DNA of 64,000 nt, taken from assembly GCF_001707825.1 (NCBI RefSeq), contig NZ_LYBM01000023.1, forward strand, positions 17,252-81,251, read 5' to 3'. Under the pieces are notes generated by a model. It saw only the letters and a list, made by a program, of their open reading frames with translations, did not search any database and was not told the origin of the DNA. Positions 1 through 8,988 of this stretch are shown here, in pieces. The position numbers and the translations under genes are program-made. How positions within the stretch are numbered: position 1 is the stretch's first letter; each line of letters starts with the position of its first letter. Source of the stretch: Veronia pacifica. GTDB lineage: Bacteria > Pseudomonadota > Gammaproteobacteria > Enterobacterales > Vibrionaceae.

Positions 1-706
1 CATTCCCCGCTGCTACCATATTGCGAACGGTCTCCAGACTGGTCGCTTTAAAACGGGTATCGTCATTAGCTCCCGCAGCAAAACAAAAGCCCATGGCCTG
101 ATCGCGAAGGCAATGGCCATCAGCCAGCATCAAAAGAGACTGCCCACTTAATTGCTGCATGGGAACATTTTGTTTCTCGGCCCACTGATGATTTTCTGGC
201 ACTGCTAACCACATGGGCTCATTGTAAAGTGGCAGTTCTATAAGATGTGACGTTTCTCTGACCGATGCCAGCACTGCGCAGTCAATCTTTCCCTCCTCAA
301 GGCGCTGCACTAACTCATGGGTTTGTTCTTCGTACAAAAATAGCTCAAGGTCAGGAAAGCGATATTTAATTTCACGGACAATACACGGCAGAAGATAGGG
401 CCCGACAGTAGGAATAAAACCAATATGCAAAGGCCCTGACATACTGTCTCCTTGCTCACTGGCCATTTCTTTCAGTACTCTGACTTCAGTCAGGACTTTT
501 CTCGCCTGACTCACAAGGCGTAAGCCCGCATCGGTAAAAAGTACCCGTCTGCTGTTTCGCTCCAGCAGTGCAATACCCAACTCGGTTTCCAGTTTTCTGA
601 TCTGCCCACTCAGGGTCGGCTGACTGACAAAGCAGGCTTCAGCCGCTTTTCTGAAATGCTGATGTTCTGACAATGCAACAAGGTATTCCAGATCTCTGAT
701 ATTCAT
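1..706 (-). CDS. oxyR: OxyR hydrogen peroxide-sensing LysR regulator (C-terminal end beyond window)
   Basis: This frame runs off the left edge, so only about 235 N-terminal residues are visible. It opens with MNIRDLEYLVALSEHQHFRKAA, a typical LysR winged helix-turn-helix. The later stretch DGHCLRDQAMGFC holds two cysteines nine residues apart, which is the peroxide-reactive pair of OxyR (C199 and C208 in Escherichia coli). Family knowledge: oxidation forms an intramolecular disulfide and the tetramer activates antioxidant genes. It is divergent from the peroxiredoxin-glutaredoxin gene, and a full OxyR site lies in the 136 bp between them, so it probably controls that gene and itself. The ATG at 706 fits the family N-terminus. 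No frame damage is seen in the visible part. Confidence 0.95.
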   Translation of the reverse strand, partial: MNIRDLEYLVALSEHQHFRKAAEACFVSQPTLSGQIRKLETELGIALLERNSRRVLFTDAGLRLVSQARKVLTEVRVLKEMASEQGDSMSGPLHIGFIPTVGPYLLPCIVREIKYRFPDLELFLYEEQTHELVQRLEEGKIDCAVLASVRETSHLIELPLYNEPMWLAVPENHQWAEKQNVPMQQLSGQSLLMLADGHCLRDQAMGFCFAAGANDDTRFKATSLETVRNMVAAGN

Positions 707-719
707 TACGTCACTTTTG

Positions 720-756
720 ATAGTTATTACCTATTGAAAGTATGCATTATAACGAT
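720..756. promoter_or_regulatory. OxyR operator between oxyR and prx-grx
   Basis: The first element at 720-734 reads ATAG-N7-CTAT and matches the ATAGntnnnanCTAT consensus exactly. After a 7-base spacer the second element at 742-756 (ATGCATTATAACGAT) keeps the dyad with substitutions. Two elements with a 7-base spacer is the arrangement bound by oxidised tetrameric OxyR. The site lies 14 bp from the oxyR start and 86 bp before the peroxiredoxin start, suiting autorepression plus activation of the divergent gene. Confidence 0.85.
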
Positions 757-842
757 TATGACTATCAAGAAGACTGAGACATAATGTACTCAGTTCTTCG
801 GAAAGACCGATTTAAAAACACAATAATGATTGAGGTAAGCAA

Positions 843-1574
843 ATGAATCTACAGTCGAAAGAAGGTCAACGTATCCCTAATGTTACTTTTCCTATTCGTC
901 AGGGCGACAGCTGGGCAAATGTGAGTACTGATGACCTGTTTGCAGGTAAAACAGTAGTGGTATTTAGTTTGCCAGGTGCTTTCACACCGACCTGTTCATC
1001 GACGCACCTGCCTCGTTACAACGAGCTGCAACCCGTATTTAAGCAGCATGGCGTAGATGAAATTCTTTGCGTCTCAGTCAACGATACGTTTGTAATGAAT
1101 GCATGGAAAGCCGATCAGGATGCAGAAAATATTACCTTTATCCCTGACGGTAACGCTGAATTTACTCGCGGCATGGAAATGGCCGTAGCGAAAGATGAGA
1201 TTGGTTTTGGTCTGCGTTCATGGCGCTATAGCATGTTGGTTCGTGATGGCATCGTAGAAAAAATGTTCATTGAACCGAACGAGCCGGGCGACCCGTTCAA
1301 AGTATCTGATGCAGACACTATGTTGGCTTACATTGCTCCTGAACACAAACTGCAGGAATCCATCACTGTGTTTAGCAAACCCGGCTGTCCATTCTGTGCC
1401 AAAGCCAAACAGGCACTGATCGACAAGGGTCTTCAGTATGAAGAAATTATTTTAGGTAAAGATGCAACGACAGTTAGCCTGCGTGCAGTAACCGGAAAAG
1501 CGACGGTTCCTCAGGTATTTATCGGCGGTAAGTATATTGGTGGAAGCGAAGAGCTGGATCTTCACTTAGCCTGA
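843..1574 (+). CDS. Peroxiredoxin-glutaredoxin fusion peroxidase (hybrid Prx5)
   Basis: A 243-residue two-domain thiol peroxidase. Residues 1 to about 165 form a Prx5-type peroxiredoxin with the motif [14 protein letters not shown] and peroxidatic cysteine C51. Residues about 170 to 243 form a glutaredoxin with active site C182-P-F-C185. Family knowledge: such fusions, first described in Haemophilus and common in Vibrionaceae, reduce hydrogen and alkyl peroxides with glutathione, the fused glutaredoxin recycling the peroxiredoxin. The gene is divergent from oxyR with an OxyR operator upstream, so peroxide induction is expected. A flavin disulfide reductase gene follows 125 bp downstream. Length and both active sites are intact. 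Confidence 0.95.
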   Translation: MNLQSKEGQRIPNVTFPIRQGDSWANVSTDDLFAGKTVVVFSLPGAFTPTCSSTHLPRYNELQPVFKQHGVDEILCVSVNDTFVMNAWKADQDAENITFIPDGNAEFTRGMEMAVAKDEIGFGLRSWRYSMLVRDGIVEKMFIEPNEPGDPFKVSDADTMLAYIAPEHKLQESITVFSKPGCPFCAKAKQALIDKGLQYEEIILGKDATTVSLRAVTGKATVPQVFIGGKYIGGSEELDLHLA

Positions 1575-1645
1575 CTGTTGAGTGACCCAGCGTCACACAT
1601 ACACTTGTTGAAGCTGCCTTATCATCAATAGGCACATCTTCTAAG

Positions 1646-1663
1646 GGGGTACGTCAGTACCCC
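1646..1663 (+). terminator. Hairpin between prx-grx and the disulfide reductase
   Basis: GGGGTAC, loop GTCA, GTACCCC is a perfect 7-bp stem 70 bp after the prx-grx stop. The following bases (TGTCTTA) are only partly T-rich, so it may be a weak terminator or a processing/attenuation structure before the next gene. Confidence 0.4.
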
Positions 1664-1699
1664 TGTCTTATCAAACTTATCTTCCGTTCAGAGACATCC

Positions 1700-3151
1700 A
1701 TGAAAACAATAAACCGAGACGTCCTTGTTATTGGTGGTGGCACCGCAGGTCTTGGCGCTTACCGCGCTGCAAAAGCACATACTGATAGTGTAATAATGGT
1801 GGAAGGTGGTCCGTTTGGCACTACATGTGCGCGTGTTGGTTGCATGCCTTCCAAGCTGCTCATTGCAGCCGCTGAAGCCGTTCATCATATTGAGAAAGCT
1901 CCGGGCTTCGGCGTTTATCCGCAGGGAGAAACCCGTGTTGATGGTCGAGAGGTGATGGATCGCGTTAAACGTGAACGCGACCGTTTTGTCGGTTTTGTTC
2001 TTGAGGGTGTTGATGACATCCCGGCGGAAGACAAAGTCTATGGCTATGCAAAATTTGTTGACGCCAACACAGTGCAAGTAGACGAGCATACCCAGATTAA
2101 TGCCAACCGTGTGGTGATCGCCACTGGATCGCGACCAAGTTGGCCTGCCGCGTGGAACCACCTTGGCGATCGTCTGGTGATCAATGATGATGTTTTCGAC
2201 TGGGACGATTTGCCTTCATCAGTTGCAGTATTTGGTCCCGGCGTCATTGGTATCGAACTTGGACAGGCACTCCATCGCCTTGGCGTCAAGGTGCTGATGT
2301 TTGGTGTAGGTGGTCAGGTAGGCCCGTTGACTGACCCTGAGATCATGGCGTACGCCGATTCCGCGTTTAATGATGAATTTTACCTGGATGCTAATGCCAG
2401 CGTCGAAGAGATGGTGCGCGAGGGCGATACTGTTCATATCCGCTATAAAGATAAACAGGGTGAGTTGCAGCATGCCGAAGTCGACTATGTGCTCGCTGCC
2501 ACAGGCCGCCGACCGAATGTTGATAAGCTGGATATCGAAAATACGGGTATAGAGTGTGACGCCAGAGGCGTGCCTGTCGCTAATCCACATACTATGCAGA
2601 CTAGTGTCGCCAGTATTTTCATCGCCGGAGATGCCAGTAATCAAATCCCACTGCTGCATGAAGCAGCTGATCAAGGACGTATTGCTGGTGACAACGCAGG
2701 CCGTTTCCCAGATATACGCGCCGGACTGCGCCGCAGTAAAATCGCTGCTGTATTTTCCGATCCGCAAATCGCTATGGTTGGAGAGAGCTACAAAGAGATC
2801 ACTGGGCGCCTTGGTACCTGCGGCTGTTTTGAAACTGGTGCAGTATCGTTTGAAGGTCAGGGTCGCTCCAGAGTCATGTTGGTCAACAAAGGGCTACTGC
2901 ATGTTTATGGGGAGCAAGGCACCGGACGCTTCCTTGGCGCTGAAATGATAGGCCCAAATGCAGAGCATCTTGCCCACCTTCTGGCTTGGGCACACCAGAA
3001 TCAGATGACAATCAGTCAGATGTTGGATATGCCCTTCTATCATCCGGTAATTGAGGAGGGTGTGCGCACGGCACTGCGCGACCTGAACGCCAAACTGCAC
3101 CTTGGTCCTGAAATGATCAAACACTGTCTGGATTGTGGTCCCGGCTGCTAA
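1700..3151 (+). CDS. Class I pyridine nucleotide-disulfide oxidoreductase (dihydrolipoamide dehydrogenase-like)
   Basis: A 483-residue flavoprotein. The N-terminal FAD motif is VIGGGTAGLGAYRAA, the redox disulfide motif is TTCARVGCMPSK (CxxxxC), the NAD(P)H motif is VFGPGVIGIELGQAL, and the dimerisation end carries HPVIEE, the conserved His-Glu pair. It belongs to the lipoamide dehydrogenase/glutathione reductase/mercuric reductase class. It is not part of a 2-oxoacid dehydrogenase operon; it follows oxyR and the peroxiredoxin-glutaredoxin gene, so a role in thiol redox defence is a reasonable inference. Unusual point: the protein ends in CLDCGPGC, adding cysteines C476, C479 and C483 beyond the usual C-terminus. 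Its true substrate cannot be told from sequence. Confidence 0.88.
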   Translation: MKTINRDVLVIGGGTAGLGAYRAAKAHTDSVIMVEGGPFGTTCARVGCMPSKLLIAAAEAVHHIEKAPGFGVYPQGETRVDGREVMDRVKRERDRFVGFVLEGVDDIPAEDKVYGYAKFVDANTVQVDEHTQINANRVVIATGSRPSWPAAWNHLGDRLVINDDVFDWDDLPSSVAVFGPGVIGIELGQALHRLGVKVLMFGVGGQVGPLTDPEIMAYADSAFNDEFYLDANASVEEMVREGDTVHIRYKDKQGELQHAEVDYVLAATGRRPNVDKLDIENTGIECDARGVPVANPHTMQTSVASIFIAGDASNQIPLLHEAADQGRIAGDNAGRFPDIRAGLRRSKIAAVFSDPQIAMVGESYKEITGRLGTCGCFETGAVSFEGQGRSRVMLVNKGLLHVYGEQGTGRFLGAEMIGPNAEHLAHLLAWAHQNQMTISQMLDMPFYHPVIEEGVRTALRDLNAKLHLGPEMIKHCLDCGPGC

Positions 3152-3175
3152 AAGTAAAGCGCTACTGACACAAAC

Positions 3176-3204
3176 AAAAAAGCCTCCGGTTTGGAGGCTT
3201 TTTT
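3176..3204 (+). terminator. Rho-independent terminator after the disulfide reductase
   Basis: AGCCTCC, a short loop, and GGAGGCT form the stem at 3181-3199, followed by a run of T. It ends the reductase transcript 25-50 bp after its stop codon. The A-run on its left gives some terminator character on the other strand too. Confidence 0.85.
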
Positions 3205-3238
3205 GCAGAACAGCGTATCTGTAGTTTATTGTATTAAC

Positions 3239-3511
3239 ATGAGCTGCCAATATTGTGACCGTCGATTCGGTTCATTTTCAGATAAAATCGGTCGCTGCAC
3301 TCAATGTATGGTGCAGCTAGTGGTCATGAATGCCTTCATCTGGCCACTTTGGTGGTGGCTGTACCGCGACATACCCACCAGTGTTGAATCTATTGCCTTG
3401 CTGTTTGCTGGTACCGCCAGTGCTGGGCTTTTAATGCTTCACCTGCTGCTCTATCCATTTCGCAAAAAATACAACTCAGACAAAACAGAAGATAAAGAGT
3501 CCGGACTTTAG
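3239..3511 (+). CDS. DUF3624-like small membrane protein with two CxxC motifs
   Basis: A 90-residue protein when started at [11 protein letters not shown]; an upstream ATG at 3191 lies inside the preceding terminator and is rejected. The N-terminus has CQYC and, thirteen residues later, CTQC, a zinc-ribbon-like arrangement. Two hydrophobic segments follow (around [14 protein letters not shown] and [24 protein letters not shown]), then a charged tail. This pattern fits the DUF3624 family known from Vibrionaceae, whose function is unknown. Its stop codon overlaps the argH stop codon on the other strand (TTAG at 3508-3511), so the two genes are convergent with no space for a terminator. Confidence 0.75.
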   Translation: MSCQYCDRRFGSFSDKIGRCTQCMVQLVVMNAFIWPLWWWLYRDIPTSVESIALLFAGTASAGLLMLHLLLYPFRKKYNSDKTEDKESGL

Positions 3512-5391
3512 CCGACAGCCAGACTTTCTGCTGTGATCAGCTTATCCTGCTCAAACACAAACTCAAGTGCCACCTCGTCGCAGGCGTGAAGGCGAGGACA
3601 CACTTCGCAATCTTTCATCACTTTCTCAGGCAACAAAGACTTCGATGTAGACACAAAGCCCAAGCGGGTGAAGAATTCAGGCACCCGCGTTAATACAAAT
3701 ACCCGCTTGATCGCCATACGGTCGGCTTTTTTCAACAGGTATTCGACCATGGCACTGCCCTGCCCCTGATTCTGCCATCCGGTTTCAATGCCTAACGAGC
3801 GCACCTCAGCAAGGCCTGAATCGTAAACATAGAGTGAACCACAACCTGTCACTTCGCCCTGATGCTCTGACACGGCAAAAAGACCAATGTTCCGAACCAG
3901 TTCATTCCGCTCACGGGGTAAGTTCTCACCCAGCTCCGCCCAATAAGCCACCATGCTTTCGATGGCGTCGATGTCAGTCAGCCTTGCATTACGAACTTTT
4001 ATTTGTGGCGAATAACGACTTTCAAGGCGTTTTTCCGCTTCACTGATGGCATAACTCACCTGATCAGAAGCAACACCACCGAGAGCGCAGCGTTTTTCCA
4101 GACAGGATTCGATAGTCAGAATGGGATAAACATCGTCCTCAATCACCTCTGAGAACGCTTTCATCTCATCCAATGACAGCTCTTCCAATGCGCAGCTTTT
4201 ACCGATGGCAGTTACCACCGCGACACCGACGATATGGTGGGCTTCACGGAATGGAATCCCTTTAGCCACCAGATAGTCCGCCAATTCAGTGGCATTTGAA
4301 TAGCCCTGCATCGCGGCTTCCAGTGTACGCTGTGCATTGATAGTAATTCCCTCAAAGCACAAGGTTGCCATTTCAAGACAATCGAACCAGGTATCAAGCG
4401 CGTCGAACAGACCTTCCTTGTCTTCTTGCATGTCTTTGTTGTAAGCAAGCGGCAAGGCCTTCACCGTCATCATCATACTGGCCATCGCGCCATAGACCCG
4501 GCCGGTTTTACCCCGAATCAGCTCCAGTGCATCCGGGTTTTTCTTTTGTGGCATCAGAGAGGAACCGGATGTCACTGTGTCCGCCAGTTCGATAAAGTTA
4601 GATTCGCCGGAGTTGTAGAAAATAAGATCTTCAGCCATCCGCGAGAGATGCAGCATAGACACAGACGCCACCGACATCAGCTCCATCACATGATCGCGAT
4701 CAGAAACAGAATCGAGACTGTTTCGGGTTGCTCGCTGGAAACCGAGGCTATGTGCCAGAGCCTCACGATCAATTGGGTACGCCGTGCCCGCCAAAGCACC
4801 GGAGCCAAGCGGACAGGTATCAAAACGGTTCATGGCATCGCTGAGACGCGAGTAATCACGCTCAAACATCTCAACATATGCCAGACACCAGTGAGCAAAT
4901 GTCACTGGCTGAGCACGTTGTAAATGGGTATAGCCAGGCAACACTGTTGTCTGATTTTCAGACGCCACAGTCACCAGTTGATCCTGCAGTTTGTCCAGCG
5001 CCAACAATAATTGCTGTCCCTGTTGGCGACACCAGAGTTTAAGATCGGTAGCCACCTGATCATTACGCGAGCGACCAGTGTGTAGCTTCTTACCTAAATC
5101 GCCGACACGGTCAATCAGTTGCTGCTCTACCCAGCTATGGATATCTTCTGCATCTGACTTGAGGATCTGCTCTGGATCTTCCATCACCGACAGCTTCAGC
5201 TCATTAAGTGCCAGTTCCAGTTGCTTTTGCTCAGCCGCCGTAAGCACACCGACTGAACGCAGTGATTTCGACCAGGCTATCGATCCAACAATGTCCTGCT
5301 CAGCTAAACGGTAATCAAACCGTAAAGAGTCATTGAACTGCTTGAATCTTGTATCGGCTGCCTGTGTAAACCGTCCGCCCCACAACGCCAT
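3508..5391 (-). CDS. argH: Argininosuccinate lyase fused to N-acetyltransferase domain, ArgH(A)
   Basis: A 627-residue protein, much longer than ordinary argininosuccinate lyase (about 460). Residues 1-460 are the lyase, with the fumarase-superfamily signature [20 protein letters not shown] and [10 protein letters not shown]. Residues about 465-610 are a GNAT acetyltransferase with an acetyl-CoA loop in [23 protein letters not shown]. Family knowledge: this ArgH(A) architecture occurs in Vibrio, Moritella and relatives, where the appended domain supplies N-acetylglutamate synthase activity, the first step of arginine synthesis, while the lyase is the last. It is the last gene of argCBGH, 44 bp after argG, and converges with the DUF3624-like gene. 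Confidence 0.96.
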   Translation of the reverse strand: MALWGGRFTQAADTRFKQFNDSLRFDYRLAEQDIVGSIAWSKSLRSVGVLTAAEQKQLELALNELKLSVMEDPEQILKSDAEDIHSWVEQQLIDRVGDLGKKLHTGRSRNDQVATDLKLWCRQQGQQLLLALDKLQDQLVTVASENQTTVLPGYTHLQRAQPVTFAHWCLAYVEMFERDYSRLSDAMNRFDTCPLGSGALAGTAYPIDREALAHSLGFQRATRNSLDSVSDRDHVMELMSVASVSMLHLSRMAEDLIFYNSGESNFIELADTVTSGSSLMPQKKNPDALELIRGKTGRVYGAMASMMMTVKALPLAYNKDMQEDKEGLFDALDTWFDCLEMATLCFEGITINAQRTLEAAMQGYSNATELADYLVAKGIPFREAHHIVGVAVVTAIGKSCALEELSLDEMKAFSEVIEDDVYPILTIESCLEKRCALGGVASDQVSYAISEAEKRLESRYSPQIKVRNARLTDIDAIESMVAYWAELGENLPRERNELVRNIGLFAVSEHQGEVTGCGSLYVYDSGLAEVRSLGIETGWQNQGQGSAMVEYLLKKADRMAIKRVFVLTRVPEFFTRLGFVSTSKSLLPEKVMKDCEVCPRLHACDEVALEFVFEQDKLITAESLAVG

Positions 5392-5435
5392 AGCTACCTC
5401 TCCCTTACCTTACGACTCTTGCTCTTAATTATGAT

Positions 5436-6647
5436 TTATTTTTGTTTTTGGGTGTTCATTGCTCTGATACGGCTGGACAGTGAATAGAGACGGATGAAGC
5501 CGCCTGCATGGCTTTGGTCGTAAACCTCGTCTTCGCCAAAGGTAGCAAATTCCTCTGAGTAAAGGCTGTTCAATGAACGCTTCTGCGTCACTGTCGCCTG
5601 ACCTTTGTACAGCTTCACTACCACCTCACCACTGACACTTTGTGCCAGAGAGTCCGCTGCCGAGAGGATAGACTGACATAGAGGGGTGAACCAGCGGCCA
5701 TCATAAATCAGGTGAGATGCCTTCAACCCAAGCTCTTCACGAAACTCGTATGAGTCTTTGTCCAGCACCAGTTGCTCAACCGCACGCAATGCTTCCATCA
5801 TGATGGTACCACCCGGAGTTTCATAGCAGCCACGAGACTTCATACCTACCAGACGGTTTTCGACAATGTCTATGCGTCCAACACCGTGACGCGCTCCCTT
5901 TTCATTCAGGTAAATCAGGGCCTGATATGGCGTCATTGCTTCACCGTTTACTGCGACAACCTCGCCCTTTTCAACGGTTACATTTACAGTTTCAGATTCG
6001 TCAGGAGCCTGCTCAGGATCGACTGTCCATACCCAGCAATGCTCGTTAGGTGTATTCCAGGTATCCTCAAGTACTCCTCCTTCGGTAGAAATATGCCATG
6101 CATTTGCGTCGCGGCTGTAAATTTTTTCCAAAGAGGCGGTGGTCGCAATGTTTCTCTCTGCCAGATAATCCAGCAGAGCCTCACGGCTACGCAAATCCCA
6201 CTCACGCCAAGGTGCAATAACCTTAAGCTGAGGCGCAAGTGCTGCAAAAGCACTTTCAAAACGCACTTGGTCGTTACCCTTACCTGTACAACCATGGCAT
6301 AACGCATCTGCGCCCACTTCAAGTGCACACTCTACCTGCGCCTTGGCAATGATAGGTCTGGCCATTGACGTACCTAACAGGTACTTGCCCTCATACACCG
6401 CACCTGTCTTCAGACTTGGGTAGATATAATCAGACACCATTTCATCTTTCAGATCGGCAATGAAACACTGAGACGCGCCGGATGCTAATGCTTTTTCTTC
6501 GATGCCTTCCAGCTCATCTTCGCCCTGACCAACATCAGCGACAAAAGCAACAACTTCACAGTCGTAGTTTTCCTTTAGCCATGGAATGATCGCCGAGGTA
6601 TCAAGACCGCCCGAGTACGCAAGTACCACTTTATTAATCTTACTCAT
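5436..6647 (-). CDS. argG: Argininosuccinate synthase
   Basis: A 403-residue enzyme joining citrulline and aspartate with ATP to give argininosuccinate. The N-terminus [18 protein letters not shown] is the ATP pyrophosphatase loop, and [11 protein letters not shown] is another family signature. The start at 6647 (MSKINKVV) is preferred over an in-frame ATG eight codons upstream because a GGAGAAG ribosome site sits just before it and the family begins there. It is the third gene of argCBGH, 54 bp after argB, and should be repressed by arginine through the ArgR site at the operon promoter. Confidence 0.97.
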   Translation of the reverse strand: MSKINKVVLAYSGGLDTSAIIPWLKENYDCEVVAFVADVGQGEDELEGIEEKALASGASQCFIADLKDEMVSDYIYPSLKTGAVYEGKYLLGTSMARPIIAKAQVECALEVGADALCHGCTGKGNDQVRFESAFAALAPQLKVIAPWREWDLRSREALLDYLAERNIATTASLEKIYSRDANAWHISTEGGVLEDTWNTPNEHCWVWTVDPEQAPDESETVNVTVEKGEVVAVNGEAMTPYQALIYLNEKGARHGVGRIDIVENRLVGMKSRGCYETPGGTIMMEALRAVEQLVLDKDSYEFREELGLKASHLIYDGRWFTPLCQSILSAADSLAQSVSGEVVVKLYKGQATVTQKRSLNSLYSEEFATFGEDEVYDQSHAGGFIRLYSLSSRIRAMNTQKQK

Positions 6648-6701
6648 TCTTACTTCTCCATGTATCCGCACGACGGTCTGACCGGGCGGTAAAAAATTAG
6701 G

Positions 6702-7484
6702 TTAAATATTGAAACGGGTTCCGATACTGTTACCACCGAAGAGATCGGCGAGCTTATCCGGGTAACGCCAGCTGGCAATTTCTATTGGCCTGCCAAGAGC
6801 ACTTGCTGCCTCAAACGCCGCTGCCACTTTCACTAACATGCCATCTGTGACCACGCCATGGTGAATCAGCTCATCAGCCTGAGACTGGTTAAGGGAAGGA
6901 AGGAGTTTTCCCTTACCATCAAGTACTCCGCTGACGTCAGACAGCAACACCAACTCTGCGTCCAGAGCAGCAGCAATAGCCACAGCCGCTTGGTCGGCAT
7001 TTACGTTCATCAGTTCACCGTCTTTATTCAGACCGATTGAACTGATTACCGGTAGACAACCTGTCGCCAGTATCGCTTGTAACAACGATGAATCCCCCGG
7101 CGACGCCTTTGCGACACAACCCAGTTCAGGGTCGATTTCAGTCAGAGAACAAAGCCCGCCATCAGCGAGGCTCATACCGACAGTTGAAATACCAATTTTT
7201 ACGGCCTGTCCCTGCAATAATTTGTTTGCTGTCCCAGCAAGTGCGCCTGCAACGTAATTAATCTGGTCTTTTGGTGTGACCCTGAGTCCGTCTTTTTTAC
7301 TGACTTTAATATCCAGTGCCGTCATGAGGTCGTCGACCAGATACCCGCCGCCATGCACGACGACCAAGGCGCGATCAGTATGACTTTGCTGATAACTTTT
7401 CACCGCTGAAAACAGTTGCTCCAGAGTTTCAGTACAGGAGAGTGCGGCACCTCCAAGCTTGATCACTAATGGACGTAAACTCAT
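6702..7484 (-). CDS. argB: Acetylglutamate kinase
   Basis: A 260-residue amino acid kinase that phosphorylates N-acetylglutamate in the second step of acetylated arginine synthesis. Visible motifs are VIKLGGAAL near the N-terminus and [14 protein letters not shown], the ATP and substrate glycine loops, and [15 protein letters not shown] near the C-terminal half. Length agrees with the enterobacterial and Vibrio enzyme, which lacks the N-terminal helix of arginine-inhibited forms. It begins 11 bp after argC, so the two are tightly coupled in one operon. Confidence 0.97.
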   Translation of the reverse strand: MSLRPLVIKLGGAALSCTETLEQLFSAVKSYQQSHTDRALVVVHGGGYLVDDLMTALDIKVSKKDGLRVTPKDQINYVAGALAGTANKLLQGQAVKIGISTVGMSLADGGLCSLTEIDPELGCVAKASPGDSSLLQAILATGCLPVISSIGLNKDGELMNVNADQAAVAIAAALDAELVLLSDVSGVLDGKGKLLPSLNQSQADELIHHGVVTDGMLVKVAAAFEAASALGRPIEIASWRYPDKLADLFGGNSIGTRFNI

Positions 7485-7495
7485 TTTTCAGCCTC

Positions 7496-8503
7496 CTAAA
7501 CGATGGCGGTTAACGGCGAAAAGCCGAAACGAATGTTTATGCACTGAATCGCCTGACTGGCTGCTCCTTTAAGCAGGTTGTCGATGGCGGATGTCAGGAT
7601 CACATGCTGGCCGCGTACCGACCAGCCGATGTCACAGAAGCCTGTTTGCTGCACAGATTGCAGCATTGCACTTTTCCCTGCGCCCAGAGCACGGACAAGT
7701 GGGGTTTGCTGATAAGCTGTTTCCATCTTGTCAGTCACCTGTTTTTCATCGACACCGTCAGCCAGCCGTGCAGTAATGGTGGCGAGAATGCCACGCTTAA
7801 AGTTGCCAAGATGGGGAGTGAAAATGACGTCTTGACCAAGGTGAGCACTGATTTCTGGTTGGTGTCTGTGGCTGAATATCCCGTAGGCGTGAAGACTGAC
7901 TTCACAAAAGCTGTTCGTCATTGATGCCTTTCTACCTGCACCCGATACACCGCTGACCGCGTTGATGACAGGCCATTGCTCAGTATCGAGTAAATTGGCA
8001 TCCAGTAAAGGCTTTAAGGCAAGTTGTGAGGCAGTAGGATAACAACCGGGAACCGCGACTAACTGAGCCTGACTGATTTGGGGCGCGTTCCATTCTGCCA
8101 GTCCATACACGGCTTTATCGAGCCACTCAGAGTATTGGTGCTCAAAGCCGTAATAATCAGGATAGAAACCCTCTGCTTTGACCCGAAACGCGCCGGATAA
8201 ATCGAAGACTACGCATCCTGCGTCGAGAAAAGCTGGTGCAATGTCATGGCTGACCTCATGTGCAGTGGCGAGGAGCACAATGTCTGCATCCGATGCTACG
8301 TCGCTGACATCTGTCAAAGGTTGAAGAGGCATATCAACCTGACCACGAAGCCAACCGTGTAGTTCGCTGATTGGCTTTCCTGCATCAACACTGTTTGCTG
8401 ACACATACAGTCCACTGAGTTCTAGCCCCTGGTGGTCTGCCACCATTCTGGTCAGTTCTGCGCCTGTATAACCACTGGCACCGATGATCACTGTTTTAAG
8501 CAT
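7496..8503 (-). CDS. argC: N-acetyl-gamma-glutamyl-phosphate reductase
   Basis: A 335-residue NADPH-dependent reductase, third step of arginine synthesis. It starts with [21 protein letters not shown], the dinucleotide-binding GxxGxxG loop, and holds [19 protein letters not shown] with the catalytic cysteine. It is the first gene of the minus-strand operon argC-argB-argG-argH(A). Upstream lie a promoter and two ARG boxes. In Vibrio cholerae the divergent neighbour is argE followed by ppc; here ppc follows directly and argE is not found. Confidence 0.97.
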   Translation of the reverse strand: MLKTVIIGASGYTGAELTRMVADHQGLELSGLYVSANSVDAGKPISELHGWLRGQVDMPLQPLTDVSDVASDADIVLLATAHEVSHDIAPAFLDAGCVVFDLSGAFRVKAEGFYPDYYGFEHQYSEWLDKAVYGLAEWNAPQISQAQLVAVPGCYPTASQLALKPLLDANLLDTEQWPVINAVSGVSGAGRKASMTNSFCEVSLHAYGIFSHRHQPEISAHLGQDVIFTPHLGNFKRGILATITARLADGVDEKQVTDKMETAYQQTPLVRALGAGKSAMLQSVQQTGFCDIGWSVRGQHVILTSAIDNLLKGAASQAIQCINIRFGFSPLTAIV

Positions 8504-8668
8504 GTAAAGTCCGTTTAATTGCGTTGTTGTTGAACAGTTTTATAAAGACATGACAGCTCGCTCAGCTGCAGAGGGGGCAGGGTAACCTGACACCGATTTG
8601 TTATCGGCATCGTCGCAAAGAAGTGGCTCGTTGCTGGTAGTAAGTTATCATTCCGTCGGCTCTCTCAG

Positions 8669-8707
8669 CTTCACTATTTATTCATTAATTATGAATTAAT
8701 ATACATT
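8669..8707. promoter_or_regulatory. Tandem ARG boxes (ArgR operator) for argCBGH(A)
   Basis: Box 1 (8669-8686) has TCACT-N4-ATTCA and box 2 (8690-8707) has TGAAT-N4-ATACA, fitting the 18-bp consensus wnTGAATwwwwATTCAnw. They are separated by exactly 3 bp, the spacing needed for one ArgR hexamer. Box 2 and part of box 1 overlap the -10 and spacer of the argC promoter, consistent with arginine-dependent repression. Confidence 0.82.
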
Positions 8708-8714
8708 CTGTCAA
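8686..8714 (-). promoter_or_regulatory. Sigma-70 promoter of argCBGH(A)
   Basis: Reading leftward, TTGACA at 8714-8709 is a perfect -35 element. After 17 bp a TAATTA hexamer at 8691-8686 can act as -10. The element is embedded in the two ARG boxes, which supports the assignment. Confidence 0.65.
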
Positions 8715-8988
8715 CTTGGGCGATTAAAGTCAACTTATTACAAGAATAAAGAGTGGGTTTTCATGCATTTCTTTAGAGCTTCAGTTCAGAGGATTAACCT
8801 TTCTGTATTTTGAAAACCAGTGCAATGTAATTTTTTTTCATTTCTTCGCTGTATCACTAAATTTTTAGATCAAAGTAGGAAAATGGGGACAAGTAACGAC
8901 AATGATTGACCTTTTGTAGCAATTTTAGCTAGATTGATTTACCTGGATTGCAACAAGTCATGTAACTTAGTTACGAAATGGATGCCTT

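Larger units (their letters stand above)
8504..8988. other. argC-ppc divergent intergenic region (no gene)
   Basis: This 485-bp stretch holds the argC leader, the argC promoter with two ARG boxes (8669-8714), and AT-rich sequence before ppc with a GTAAC-TTA-GTTAC palindrome at 8962-8974. I find no coding sequence in either direction and no recognisable remnant of argE, which sits here in Vibrio cholerae. The roughly 180-nt argC leader could carry further control but shows no clear terminator hairpin. Confidence 0.6.

Noticed and set aside
1688..2767. Minus-strand open frames of 81-182 codons opposite the disulfide reductase
   Set aside because: They lie wholly within a well-supported gene, have no family similarity by eye, and reflect the GC pattern of the coding strand.
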